Source: Actinoallomurus soli (GTDB lineage Bacteria; Actinomycetota; Actinomycetes; Streptosporangiales; Streptosporangiaceae). Taken from it: DNA of 64,000 nucleotides. This document shows, in pieces, positions 19,323 to 26,928 of this stretch. How positions within the stretch are numbered: position 1 is the first letter of the stretch; each line of letters starts with the position of its first letter. A program made the position numbers and the translations under genes. The stretch spans positions 496,001 through 560,000 of the forward strand of contig NZ_JAMXMV010000001.1 of NCBI RefSeq assembly GCF_024055715.1, written 5' to 3'. The notes under the pieces are model-generated. The model made no database searches. It had not been told where the DNA came from and was given only the letters and a program-made list of their open reading frames with translations.

Positions 19323-19970
19323 GGTCACGTCCCCCCGCGGATCGCCCGTGACCTGCGGGATGAGGGGTGGACGGTGTCGACCGAGACCGTCGCCGCTCGG
19401 ATGGTCGAGCTTGGCCTGGCCGGGCGGGCACCCAAACGGCGCAGGTCGCTGACGCGTCAGGCAAGGCGCCTGGCCGCGCCGGATCTGGTGCGCCGTAAGT
19501 TCACGGCCGTGGCGCCGGACGTGCTGTGGTGCGGGGACCTGACGCAGATCGACACCGACGAGGGGCCGCTCTATCTGGCCACGGTCGAGGACCTGTTCTC
19601 TCGCCGGATGCTCGGCCAGGCCATGTCGGCCCACCACGACGCGGCCCTGGTGGTGGCGTCGCTGCGGGTGGCCGTCACCACGCGTGGCGGGGACGTCGAC
19701 GGGGTGATCTTCCGTACCGACCGCGGATCGGAGTACACCGCGGCCAAGACCGCGGACGCGTGCCGCCGGCACGGCATCACCCAGTCGATGGGCCGGGTCG
19801 GCTGCGCCCTGGACAACGCCGCCGCCGAGGCGTTCAACAGCACGCTCAAGGTCGGGTTCGCCCACCGCCACCACTTCACCACCCGTGCCGAGGCCCGCAT
19901 CAAGATCTCGACCTCGATCGCCGACTTCTACAACAGGCGGCACAGCGCCAACGACGGGCTCGGGGTTTCC
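19323..19970 (+). pseudogene. IS3-type transposase fragment (both ends lost)
   Basis: From 19323 the frame reads PPRIARDLRDEGWTVSTETV, which matches the interior of IS3-family OrfB just after its helix-turn-helix. The DDE triad is visible: WCGDLTQI (first D), FRTDRGSEY (second D) and NAAAEAFNSTLK (E). There is no start codon, no upstream OrfA and a TAG at 19320-19322. At the 3' end the catalytic core breaks off after SIADFYNRRHSANDGL and runs straight into the element's terminal sequence, so the usual C-terminus is deleted. A non-functional relic, although the core is well preserved and so probably not very old. Confidence 0.85.
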
Positions 19971-19984
19971 CCGAAGTGTGGACA
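19962..19984 (+). mobile_element. Right terminal end of the IS3-type element
   Basis: The sequence GGGGTTTCCCCGAAGTGTGG and following bases resembles the terminal inverted repeats of IS3-type elements in actinomycetes (from memory). No matching left end is visible upstream to 19043, consistent with a truncated copy. Confidence 0.5.
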
Positions 19985-20383
19985 TCGGTTGTTCTGCCTG
20001 GTGATGCCACAGCAGCAGTCCGATGTTGGCGCGGCCCGCCGCGTTTTCACTGCCAAGCGATCGCCCACGCTGGGTGCAAGCTCGGCGGCCCCGTCTCGCA
20101 GAGGGTGGCCGCCGAGCTTGCGGAGGACCGTACGCTCGCGACGGATACGACCGAGCCGACGTAAGGGGTGGTCGAGCATGGTTAACCGCAGGAGGCGCCG
20201 CGCGTTGTCCATACCCGTATGGCGTCCATGCCACAGGCGCTGTGAGGAAGCCATTCCGATGAACGGGTACCCGGATCTGGCCGGTCAGTCGATGATCCGG
20301 GCGGCAGGGGAGGCATGACGGCCGAGGACCTTCGAGCCCGAGGCGTCGAGCCAGACATGACGCCTCCGGACGCTAGGACCGGT
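19985..20383. other. Gene-free remnant DNA after the IS end
   Basis: No ORF here has a convincing start and family match. A - strand frame (19928-20254) contains a basic stretch (RRLGRIRRERTVLRKLGG), but I cannot assign it. The only clear structure is the 15-bp inverted repeat at 20076-20121. Confidence 0.5.
20076..20121. repeat. 15-bp perfect inverted repeat, 16-nt loop
   Basis: Arms GCAAGCTCGGCGGCC (20076-20090) and its exact complement (20107-20121). It is about 95 bp past the IS end and over 250 bp from the next gene end, so it may be an end of a lost element or a terminator. Confidence 0.7.
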
Positions 20384-20944
20384 TCATGGATGAAGGGTCT
20401 CGCATGGCTCGCCCGGCAGGTTCGCCCAAGTGTTGCATAGCGTGGCCCAGTTGGGGAATTCGTGATTCGGATTCGCGTAAACATACAATTGTCCTGCGCT
20501 GCAGACCATATTGCTGGTGGACACCACAGAACCGGTTACCCAGTATACGGCGTAGGTGCACGCACCGCTGGCGTTCGTGGCGCCGGTGTCCCAGTTCGAG
20601 ACATACAGTCCGCTGCCGAAAACGTAGGTGCACACGCTTCCGATGCAGTTCGAGCCGGCGTCGGTGTGAACTCCGCCGGTCCTCGCCTGGATCTTCGTAC
20701 CGTCCGGAAACGGCATGTTCGGGTGGATGCCCGCCCTGGCCAGGTCGGCGGTGCTCAGCCCACGCCAGTCACCCGAATTGATGTGGTGTGCGAGGCTCGC
20801 TGACACCACGTGCTTGGTGCCCTGAACGTTGACGATTCCGGTGGTCGCGCTCGCAGACGTCGCCGCGCCTGCCGGCACAGCTGGAACCGTCAGACCAACG
20901 AACGCGGCGATAGTCATTACGGCAGCCTTGCGGGGGATTTTCAC
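20384..20944 (-). CDS. Small secreted six-cysteine protein, function unknown
   Basis: The protein begins MKIPRKAAVMTIAAFVGLTV and has a textbook signal peptide with likely cleavage after PAGAA near residue 28. The mature part of about 158 aa has six cysteines (in SNC, SVC, GAC, NMVC, TLC and EPC contexts), suggesting three disulfides, and is rich in Thr, Ser, Asn, Trp and Tyr. I recognise no family. The start is GTG at 20944 because AAGGAG lies nine bases upstream; an ATG two codons earlier is too close to it. The frame stays open upstream to 21127. The base composition is noticeably lower in GC than the neighbouring core genes, which fits acquired DNA. Confidence 0.7.
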   Translation of the reverse strand: MKIPRKAAVMTIAAFVGLTVPAVPAGAATSASATTGIVNVQGTKHVVSASLAHHINSGDWRGLSTADLARAGIHPNMPFPDGTKIQARTGGVHTDAGSNCIGSVCTYVFGSGLYVSNWDTGATNASGACTYAVYWVTGSVVSTSNMVCSAGQLYVYANPNHEFPNWATLCNTWANLPGEPCETLHP

Positions 20945-21123
20945 GAACTCCATCTCCTTTTTATCGGGAGGCCTAACCTGCGCTAGCGCCATCTCTGATC
21001 CTCTCGGGAGGCGCTGGCGCACCGCAACACCGGTGGTTTCCCAGACGAGCTGGGAAATCGTCATCGCATCCTCGCACGAAAAGGCGTGCTCGAGCCTGCC
21101 GGAAATATCTCGGGCGGACGCGA

Positions 21124-21240
21124 TCACATCCGGCGTGCGCTTCCGGCCGGGTAGGGGAGCGCGATGGCGAGGATCTCCTCGTCCGTCGCGTAGAGGGTGG
21201 CAAGACGCGTCGCGACTCGTGTCGCGTGCGACGCCCTCAT
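21124..21240 (-). CDS. Small ORF upstream of the secreted protein
   Basis: A 38-residue ORF (MRASHATRVATRLATLYATD...) with an excellent ribosome site, AGGAGGT 7 bases before the ATG. Its stop overlaps a GTG at 21127 (GTGA) that opens the frame running through into the secreted-protein gene. Either it is a genuine short coupled peptide or it is the first part of a broken gene continuing in the shifted frame. No family recognised. Confidence 0.4.
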   Translation of the reverse strand: MRASHATRVATRLATLYATDEEILAIALPYPAGSARRM

Positions 21241-21339
21241 TGAGCTACCTCCTCATCGGGTCAGCCGCGATGAGTCTGAACCATGACACCGTTTGTGGAT
21301 ACGGGAGAACTACTCAAATGCGCCCCGGTGAGTTGTGCA

Positions 21340-21523
21340 CGGCAGCGGGGGCGTCAAGGGGCCACGGGCATTCCCGCCGAGGTCACCGCCCGGGTCGGCC
21401 GGCGCGCCGAAGCCGCCGTCCGTCAGAGGATTGCTCTCGGCGCCGTGGCTGGTCACACTCACCGGAGTCGGGGGCGCGGGAAGGACCCGGCCGGATCTAC
21501 GGACCGCCGGCACGGTCGCCTAA
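21340..21523 (+). pseudogene. Remnant of an NB-ARC/LuxR-type ATPase regulator
   Basis: In the frame ending at 21521-21523, the segment VRGLLSAPWLVTLTGVGGAG is the P-loop region of the same regulator family as the intact gene at 22493 (LVTLTGPGGVGKTR there). The Walker lysine is replaced (GGAGRTR) and the frame ends with a stop soon after, so only about 50 codons survive. Confidence 0.65.
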
Positions 21524-21547
21524 GAGGGACAGCGACAGAAGGACGAC

Positions 21548-21799
21548 TCAGGAGGCGAACGGCTCGAACTCCCCCGCAAAGACGATGACCTGGTCGATGA
21601 GGCTCCGCCGCAGATGGACGACGTCCCTTCCTGCCAGGCGGGGACCTCCATCCGGCGTGGTGAAGACCCACCGGTACCGGGCCCACTCGTCAGGCATGTC
21701 CACCGCTGAGCAGCGCATCATCGTGCCGGTCCCCGCCGGGTGGCGCCGGATGTCCAGCACGAACCGCTCGACCGCCCCGATCCCTTCGCTGCGAGCCAA
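21548..21799 (-). pseudogene. C-terminal fragment of a SnoaL/NTF2-like protein
   Basis: About 83 residues, with GIGAVERFVLDIRR, DEWARYRWVFTTPDGGPRLA and DVVHLRRSLIDQVIVFAGEF. This is the second half of a SnoaL-like (NTF2-fold) domain. The N-terminal half, with helix 1 and the first strand, is missing and no ribosome site is visible. Confidence 0.55.
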
Positions 21800-21879
21800 C
21801 GGCCCCCAGAAGAACTCCGGGCACGTACACCCGCTCCCCGTACCCGGACGGCTGGGACGTCGAGCAGTACCTGCACCAG

Positions 21880-22070
21880 CAGCTACTCGATCGTCGGCCT
21901 GCCTTGGTCACGCCACACACTGCATCCGGCCTACCTGCCCATCAACGAGCATGCGCCCCTGCAGATCGAAGATCCCTACGGCCTTTCGAAGCTCGTGGAC
22001 GAGGTGACAGCCGGCGTCATGGCACGCCGTCACGGCATTGCGCCCGCCCAGCTCACCATGCCTCAGCCGG
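21880..22070 (+). pseudogene. Fragment of an NAD-dependent epimerase/dehydratase
   Basis: One frame reads SSYSIVGLPWSRHTLHPAYL, then PYGLSKLVDEVTAGVMARRHG. This is the catalytic Ser/Tyr-x3-Lys region of extended short-chain epimerases (Y-G-L-S-K). Neither the N-terminal NAD motif nor the C-terminal part can be found around it, so it is a fragment. Confidence 0.6.
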
Positions 22071-22492
22071 CCACCGGCACACCCCACCGGCAGGTCGGGT
22101 CCGGGCGTTCCGTCAACCCGGCCCGCCTCCGATGCTCGCAACGGCAAGCACCCCACCGGCGAACGATCTCGACCCGCCAGCACCCCGATCAACCAGCCCA
22201 CTCACACAAAGCCGCCGCCAGACCACCCCCGCGACCTGCTAATTCAGGTTGAAATCCTTCCAGTGGTGGACGATTCAAAGCCGCCGCAGGCTGCCGTAGG
22301 CTCCGAGCGCGGCCAAGGAGCTTCCGATCAGATCATGGTCGCTGGACAACCACCTCCGTGACGTCTAGCACACCGGCTGGAGTATTAGCTCCGAGTCGGG
22401 AATTGTGTAATCTGCCCCTTGTCCTTCGATCGCTTGGCGTCACTATTACGCCGCCTAAGCATCGCCGTCCTCCATGACAACAGTTGCCAGTT
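22071..22492. other. Gene-free spacer before the LuxR-type regulator
   Basis: I see no gene with support. The composition is mixed, AT-richer from 22230 to 22490 than the surrounding core genome. A promoter for the downstream regulator is expected near its start, but no clear -10/-35 pair stands out. Confidence 0.4.
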
Positions 22493-24904
22493 ATGACGGA
22501 TCATGACGCGGATGGTCAGCCAGACACCTGCGATCCGCCTGCCACTCAGGTGATCGCCGAGGCGCCGGGACGGTCGGCGCGCAGGCATTCGGGCGTCCCG
22601 GACGATCTCACCCCCCTGTTCGGCCGCCGGGCGGAGGTGACGGCGGTCCGGCGGCTGCTGACGGCCTCGCGGCTGGTCACGCTGACCGGCCCTGGCGGGG
22701 TCGGGAAGACCAGGGTGGCGCTGCGGGCCGCGGCCGCGCTCGGTCGCCACCTCCCCGACGGAGCGCACGTCGTCGAGCTGGCCAGGCTGCGCGATCCCCA
22801 GCTGCTCCCGCAGTGCGTCGCCGCCGCTCTGGGGCTGGCCGACCGCACGGGACGCGATCCTCTGGAGGCTGTGGTCGACCATGTCCAGCCCCGGCGCCTG
22901 CTACTGGTCCTGGACAACTGTGAGCATCTGGTCGGCGCCTGCGCGCCCGCCGTCGAGACCCTGCTCCGCGCCGCGCCCGGCGTGCGTGTCCTGACCACCA
23001 GCCGCCAGGTTCTGAGGGTGCCAGGCGAGCAGGTCTTCCAGGTCGGGCCGTTGCCGACCCCGACGCCCGGCGAGCGGAAGAGCGTCGGTGAACTCCTGCG
23101 CAATCCCTCGGTCGCCCTGTTCGAGCAGCGGGCCGCCGCCGTCCTGCCCGGTTTCGCGGTCACCCGAGACAACGCCGAGGCGGTGATCAGACTCGTCTGT
23201 CACCTGGACGGGCTTCCGCTGGCGATCGAGCTTGCCAGCGCGTGGATGCGTACCCTGTCGGTCCAGGAGATTCTGGCCAAACTGACCGACCGCTTCGCGC
23301 TGCTCACCTCGCGCTCGACCACCTCCGCGCCACGACAGCACACGCTGCGCGAACTGGTCGACTGGAGCCACGCCCTGTGCACCGACCAGGAACGCGCACT
23401 CTGGGCGCGGGCCTCGGTCTTCGCATCCGGCTTCGACCTCGAGGCGGCCGAGGCGGTCTGTTCGGGAGATGGCATCCCTGTGCGTGCGGTCGTCGAGGTG
23501 GTCGACGGGCTGGTGGGCAAGTCGGTACTGACCCGGGAGGAGCACGACGGCCGCGCTCGCTACCGGATGCTGGAGACGATCCGCGAGTACGGTCACGCTC
23601 GGCTGGTCGAGTCCGGCAAGCTCACCGTTCTTCGCCGCCGTCACCGCGACCACTTCCTCGACCTGACCTCACGGGCGCAGGATCAGTGGTTCGGCCCGCA
23701 CCAGGTGGCCTGGTTCGTACGGCTGCGCCTGGAACACGCCAACCTTCAGGCGGCGCTCCGGTTCTGCCTGGACGAGCCCGGTGAGGCGGCCGCCGGTCTG
23801 GCGCTGGCCGTCGCGCCCCGCCATTACTGGATCAGCTTCGGCTCACTCAGCGAGGGCAGATACTGGCTCTCCCGGCTGCTATCGGCCGCGGACACGGCTA
23901 AGGCCCCGGTGGAACGTGCGCCGGAAACAGGAGGGGTGCTGGCGAGCGCGCTCGGCACGTACGCCTATCTCGGAGTACTCCAGGGCCGAACCGTCGAGGC
24001 GCGTCCGCTACTCGAACAGGCGCGAGCGGACGCCGAGTCGAGCCGCGACGTGGCGGCGCTCGCCTGGACCCGTCACCATGCGGCGATGATCGCGGTGTTC
24101 CACGATGACTTCGCGGGAGCCGCCACGCTGTTCGAGCAGGCGCTCACCGCCTTCCGGGCGCTCAGCGACACCGGTGCCGCGGCCGAGTGCACGTTCAAAC
24201 TCGCCCTGTCGCTCGCGGCCGGGGGTGATCACGAACGTGCCGCCGCCCTCTGCTGCGAGGCGGAGGAGGTCACCGCCGCCCACGACGAGTCCTGGATCAG
24301 GGGGCTCACGGCCTTCGCCCGCAGCCTGTCGAGCTGGTGGCGGGGGGACACCGGCATCGCGGACCGGCTGGCCCGGGACGCCATCCGGCTGATACGCCCC
24401 TTCCAGGACTGGTGGGACATCGCAATGTGCGCGGAGATCCTCGCCTGGCGAGCCGCCGAGGACGACCCCGACCGTGCCGCCCAGCTTTTCGGCATCTTGC
24501 ACTCGCTCTGGCAGTCGGTCGGCGGCACCTTCTTCGCCGCGCCGTTCATGGCCGACCTCCACGGGCAGTGTGAGCGGAAGATCCGCTCGGCGCTCGCCCC
24601 GAAGGCCTTCGAACGCGCCTTCCAGCGCGGCGCGAGGCTACCCGTTCACGACGCTCTGGACTATGTACTGCAGGAACCCTCCGCCGACCGCCCCGATACC
24701 GCCATGGGCGGGCTGACCCGCCGCGAACGGGAGGTCTCCGCGCTCGTCGCCGCCGGGCTGAGTAACAAGGAGGTCGCCGCCAGGCTGGTGATCGCTCAGC
24801 GCACGGCCGAGAACCACGTTGAACGCATCCTGGCCAAGCTCGGCTTCACCTCCCGCGCACAGCTCGCCGTCTGGGCGGCCGAGCAGAGCCCCTCCGCACC
24901 GTGA
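22493..24904 (+). CDS. LuxR-family transcriptional regulator with AfsR/NB-ARC-like ATPase domain
   Basis: Large cytoplasmic regulator (803 aa). The P-loop GPGGVGKTR has its lysine at residue 72, with Walker B LLLVLDNCEH and a sensor-like LTTSRQVLRVPGE. A winged-helix-like region (about 265-350) and an alpha-helical TPR-like part follow. The C-terminal LuxR/GerE helix-turn-helix is LTRREREVSALVAAGLSNKEVAARL. Proteins of this layout switch on genes in response to ligand and ATP; the target is unknown. ATG 22493 is preferred over the TTG at 22484; neither has a good ribosome site. It is a lone gene in the acquired region; a decayed relative lies 1 kb upstream. Confidence 0.85.
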   Translation: MTDHDADGQPDTCDPPATQVIAEAPGRSARRHSGVPDDLTPLFGRRAEVTAVRRLLTASRLVTLTGPGGVGKTRVALRAAAALGRHLPDGAHVVELARLRDPQLLPQCVAAALGLADRTGRDPLEAVVDHVQPRRLLLVLDNCEHLVGACAPAVETLLRAAPGVRVLTTSRQVLRVPGEQVFQVGPLPTPTPGERKSVGELLRNPSVALFEQRAAAVLPGFAVTRDNAEAVIRLVCHLDGLPLAIELASAWMRTLSVQEILAKLTDRFALLTSRSTTSAPRQHTLRELVDWSHALCTDQERALWARASVFASGFDLEAAEAVCSGDGIPVRAVVEVVDGLVGKSVLTREEHDGRARYRMLETIREYGHARLVESGKLTVLRRRHRDHFLDLTSRAQDQWFGPHQVAWFVRLRLEHANLQAALRFCLDEPGEAAAGLALAVAPRHYWISFGSLSEGRYWLSRLLSAADTAKAPVERAPETGGVLASALGTYAYLGVLQGRTVEARPLLEQARADAESSRDVAALAWTRHHAAMIAVFHDDFAGAATLFEQALTAFRALSDTGAAAECTFKLALSLAAGGDHERAAALCCEAEEVTAAHDESWIRGLTAFARSLSSWWRGDTGIADRLARDAIRLIRPFQDWWDIAMCAEILAWRAAEDDPDRAAQLFGILHSLWQSVGGTFFAAPFMADLHGQCERKIRSALAPKAFERAFQRGARLPVHDALDYVLQEPSADRPDTAMGGLTRREREVSALVAAGLSNKEVAARLVIAQRTAENHVERILAKLGFTSRAQLAVWAAEQSPSAP

Positions 24905-25077
24905 CCGAACCGGCCTCCGACCGGTGCAGGGCAGAGCGGGCGGTTGTGGCCGCACATTCCGTGGGCGCCCGCACCCGGCGGCGTGGCCGCCGAGCAAAGG
25001 TAGGCGCATGGAATCCCGTGGGGGATGCCGCCGAACCGCGTCCTCCCTGCAATAGCCTCACCCTCCGTTACCACCGA

Positions 25078-25110
25078 AAGTGCGACAGAGCCGCAAGTGC
25101 GACAGAGCCG
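25078..25110. repeat. 16-bp tandem direct repeat
   Basis: AAGTGCGACAGAGCCG occurs at 25078-25093 and again at 25095-25110, separated by one base. Confidence 0.85.
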
Positions 25111-25133
25111 TTGACCGTACAGTCCCAATCCGC

Positions 25134-25159
25134 GCCAGAGCCCACATCCGGGTTCTGGC
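25134..25159. repeat. Small hairpin
   Basis: Arms GCCAGAGCCC and GGGTTCTGGC (one wobble/mismatch) with a 6-base loop. Confidence 0.5.
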
Positions 25160-25252
25160 TCAGATTCCGTGATGCTCGCGGCTGCGCCCGTCCGTCCGTG
25201 ATGCTCGTCCGGGCTCGGCAGGCTCGGCTTAGGCCGCGTGTTCCCGCCGGCC

Positions 25253-25321
25253 CTTTGCTCTGCTTACGCGGGGTATACATCTGGAACGGTCCAGTGCATA
25301 CTCCGCGTAAGCAGAGCAAAG
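25253..25321. repeat. Long near-perfect hairpin (about 33-bp arms)
   Basis: The outer 19 bp (CTTTGCTCTGCTTACGCGG at 25253-25271 and its exact complement at 25303-25321) are perfect. Pairing continues inward with two mismatches and one bulge to CTGGA/TCCAG around a 4-base ACGG loop. Weaker complementarity extends outward (CCGCCG/CGGCGG). It could be a bidirectional terminator between convergent genes or a non-autonomous mobile element. Confidence 0.85.
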
Positions 25322-25572
25322 AGCGGCGGAGAAGGGGACGGGTCGCTTGGGCTGGTGAGCAGGGCACCACTCCGTCCGGCTCCGCGCATCACAAAAATTG
25401 CGCCAGAGCCCGAATTCGAGCGTCGTTGACAACGCCCGGTAGAGCGGCCGGGAGCGGGTCGTTGATCGGAACGAACCGCCGTTCTCGCGGCTCTTGCCCG
25501 AGCCTTGTGCTTTTGCGAGGGGACAGTCATCGGCCTGGGAACGCCGTGGGGGTACCGGAGCTCTCGTGTCCT

Positions 25573-25622
25573 TGATCATTGGCGGATGCTGCCGTCTAGA
25601 ACTCAGTGAACGCCAATGATCA
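25573..25622. repeat. 12-bp inverted repeat, 26-nt loop
   Basis: TGATCATTGGCG at 25573-25584 and its exact complement at 25611-25622. Confidence 0.8.
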
Positions 25623-25752
25623 CGTCGTGAGGTCGACCGGGCCGGGCGACTGCGCACGGCGAAGGCTCCCCGTGAAGCCGTCATGTGCAGGATCCCTGCG
25701 CGGGCTACCCTCCGCGCGCGAAGGTCTCATTTGCGGGTCCCCTGTAAGAACT

Positions 25753-25825
25753 TCTCCGCGAAGCCTCCGAAGGTCCGCGGAAAATCTCCTGCGAAGCCGC
25801 CGAAGGCCCTCTGCGGAGGCGGCTT
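25753..25825 (-). terminator. Imperfect tandem repeat and hairpin at the end of the DUF1707 gene
   Basis: Two similar units of about 30 bp (25753-25780 and 25785-25815) share GCGAAGCC-x-CCGAAGG. The second forms a stem AAGCCGCC (25794-25801)/GGCGGCTT (25818-25825) that overlaps the stop codon of the - strand gene, a plausible terminator. Confidence 0.45.
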
Positions 25826-26597
25826 AGCGGGTTCGCCGTTGCCGGCGCAGCTCTCGCTGTTGCTCCCGGAACTCCCGGTGCACCGCGCGCTGTTTCTCGC
25901 GGAACTCCCGGTGCAGGCTCCGCTGCCGCGCGTGGAAGTCCCGACCGACGATCGCCGCCGAGTCCGTGGTCGCGTCCGCGTTCAGCCGCTTGACGTCGAT
26001 CCCGCCGAGCAAGGCCATGCCCGTCAGCCGGATCACCGGCGCGTCCGGGCCCACGGTGTCGTCGGACGGCAGGGAGCAGCCGCCCATCACGGAGGTCACG
26101 GAGTTCAGCACGCGCACGCCCGGCGGAACGGTGATCGAGACGCCGCCGAGAACGGCCGTGATGTTGATGGTGACCTCGCGCTGGGCCAGTACGGCCTGGC
26201 GGAGGTCGAGCTCGACGCCGCCGAGCACGGTGACGACGTTGGTGTGCGGCTCGACGAGCCAACGGCCCTTGCGCTCGGCGCCGCTCAGGATCGCCACCAG
26301 GTTCGGTGAGCCCGCTTGCGGAGCCGGCAGGTCGTGGCGCACCGGCTGCGGTGCCGCGGGCGCGGGAGCGCCCGCGCCGGGGAGATCCGCGACGACCGGT
26401 GCCAGCTCGGCGTACGTCTTGGCCTGGTAGACGATGTCGAGACGCTCGGCGTGTTCCTCCGCCGTGAGGCGACCTTCCGCGAGGGCCTCTCGCAGCTGGT
26501 CGGCGATCCGGTCACGGTCGGCGTCCGAAGCGCGCATCAGCCTCGGATCGACCTCCACGGGCTTGTCGGGAACGTCCACGCAAGCATCATTCCGCAC
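25824..26597 (-). CDS. DUF1707 (SHOCT-like) protein with LiaF-like C-terminal domain
   Basis: The N-terminal DUF1707 segment MRASDADRDRIADQLREALA (residues 21-40) continues to about residue 70. A Pro/Ala linker leads to a beta-rich domain (about 95-200) with repeated LGGV turns (VTVLGGVELDL, ITAVLGGVSITVP), like the cell-wall stress protein LiaF/DUF2154 domain. The last 40 residues are a highly charged repeat (HREFREKQRAVHREFREQQR). No membrane helix. The start is uncertain: GTG 26597, GTG 26579 or ATG 26537; none has a strong ribosome site. Role in envelope sensing is inference from the domain. Confidence 0.75.
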   Translation of the reverse strand: MRNDACVDVPDKPVEVDPRLMRASDADRDRIADQLREALAEGRLTAEEHAERLDIVYQAKTYAELAPVVADLPGAGAPAPAAPQPVRHDLPAPQAGSPNLVAILSGAERKGRWLVEPHTNVVTVLGGVELDLRQAVLAQREVTINITAVLGGVSITVPPGVRVLNSVTSVMGGCSLPSDDTVGPDAPVIRLTGMALLGGIDVKRLNADATTDSAAIVGRDFHARQRSLHREFREKQRAVHREFREQQRELRRQRRTR

Positions 26598-26928
26598 CGA
26601 CCGGACCGGGGCCAGCCGGCCTTTGCCGCCGGGCCGGCCCTGGAGTCCGGATTCTCGGCCGCCTCACCGCGGCCCTGGCCTCGGGTCGCTGTCCGCCGCC
26701 TACGGTTCTCCGTCTTGGCCGATGCCCCGGCCCGGCTCGGTTCCGCCCGAGTCTGGTTCGACCCGGCCCGGCGCAGTTTCGCCCGGTCCTGCTCGGTCCT
26801 GCTCGGGTCCGCTCGGCTTCCGGGGGGTCGGGTCCGTGGTGCGGGACGGCGCGGGACCGCCGTCCGGTCCGCCGGGGTGGCGGGAGACGGACGGCGGTCC
26901 CGGGAGGTGACGACGACCGGGGCGCCGG
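26598..26928. other. Spacer between DUF1707 gene and ileS
   Basis: A 331-bp gene-free stretch, rich in degenerate CGGCCCGG and GCTCGG repeats. It includes the ileS terminator at 26852-26902. No small gene supported. Confidence 0.5.
26852..26902 (-). terminator. ileS terminator hairpin
   Basis: Perfect 15-bp stem: 26852-26866 (core GGGACCGCCGTCCG) pairs with 26888-26902 around a 21-nt loop, just beyond the ileS stop. Confidence 0.7.

Larger units (their letters stand above)
24905..25823. other. 0.9-kb gene-free, palindrome-rich region between convergent genes
   Basis: No ORF has coding support; the short frames on the two strands resemble each other because the DNA is palindromic. It contains a 16-bp direct repeat (25078-25110), hairpins at 25134-25159 and 25573-25622, a very long hairpin at 25253-25321 and an imperfect tandem repeat at 25753-25815. 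Confidence 0.7.

Noticed and set aside
19236-20234. Long - strand frame across the transposase remnant
   Set aside because: The DDE residues and IS3 similarity are on the + strand; the opposite frame has no recognisable features.
25201-25700. Short ORFs on both strands of the palindromic region that look alike
   Set aside because: The similarity (CLRGV ... TPRKQSK on both strands) comes from the palindrome itself, not from homologous genes.
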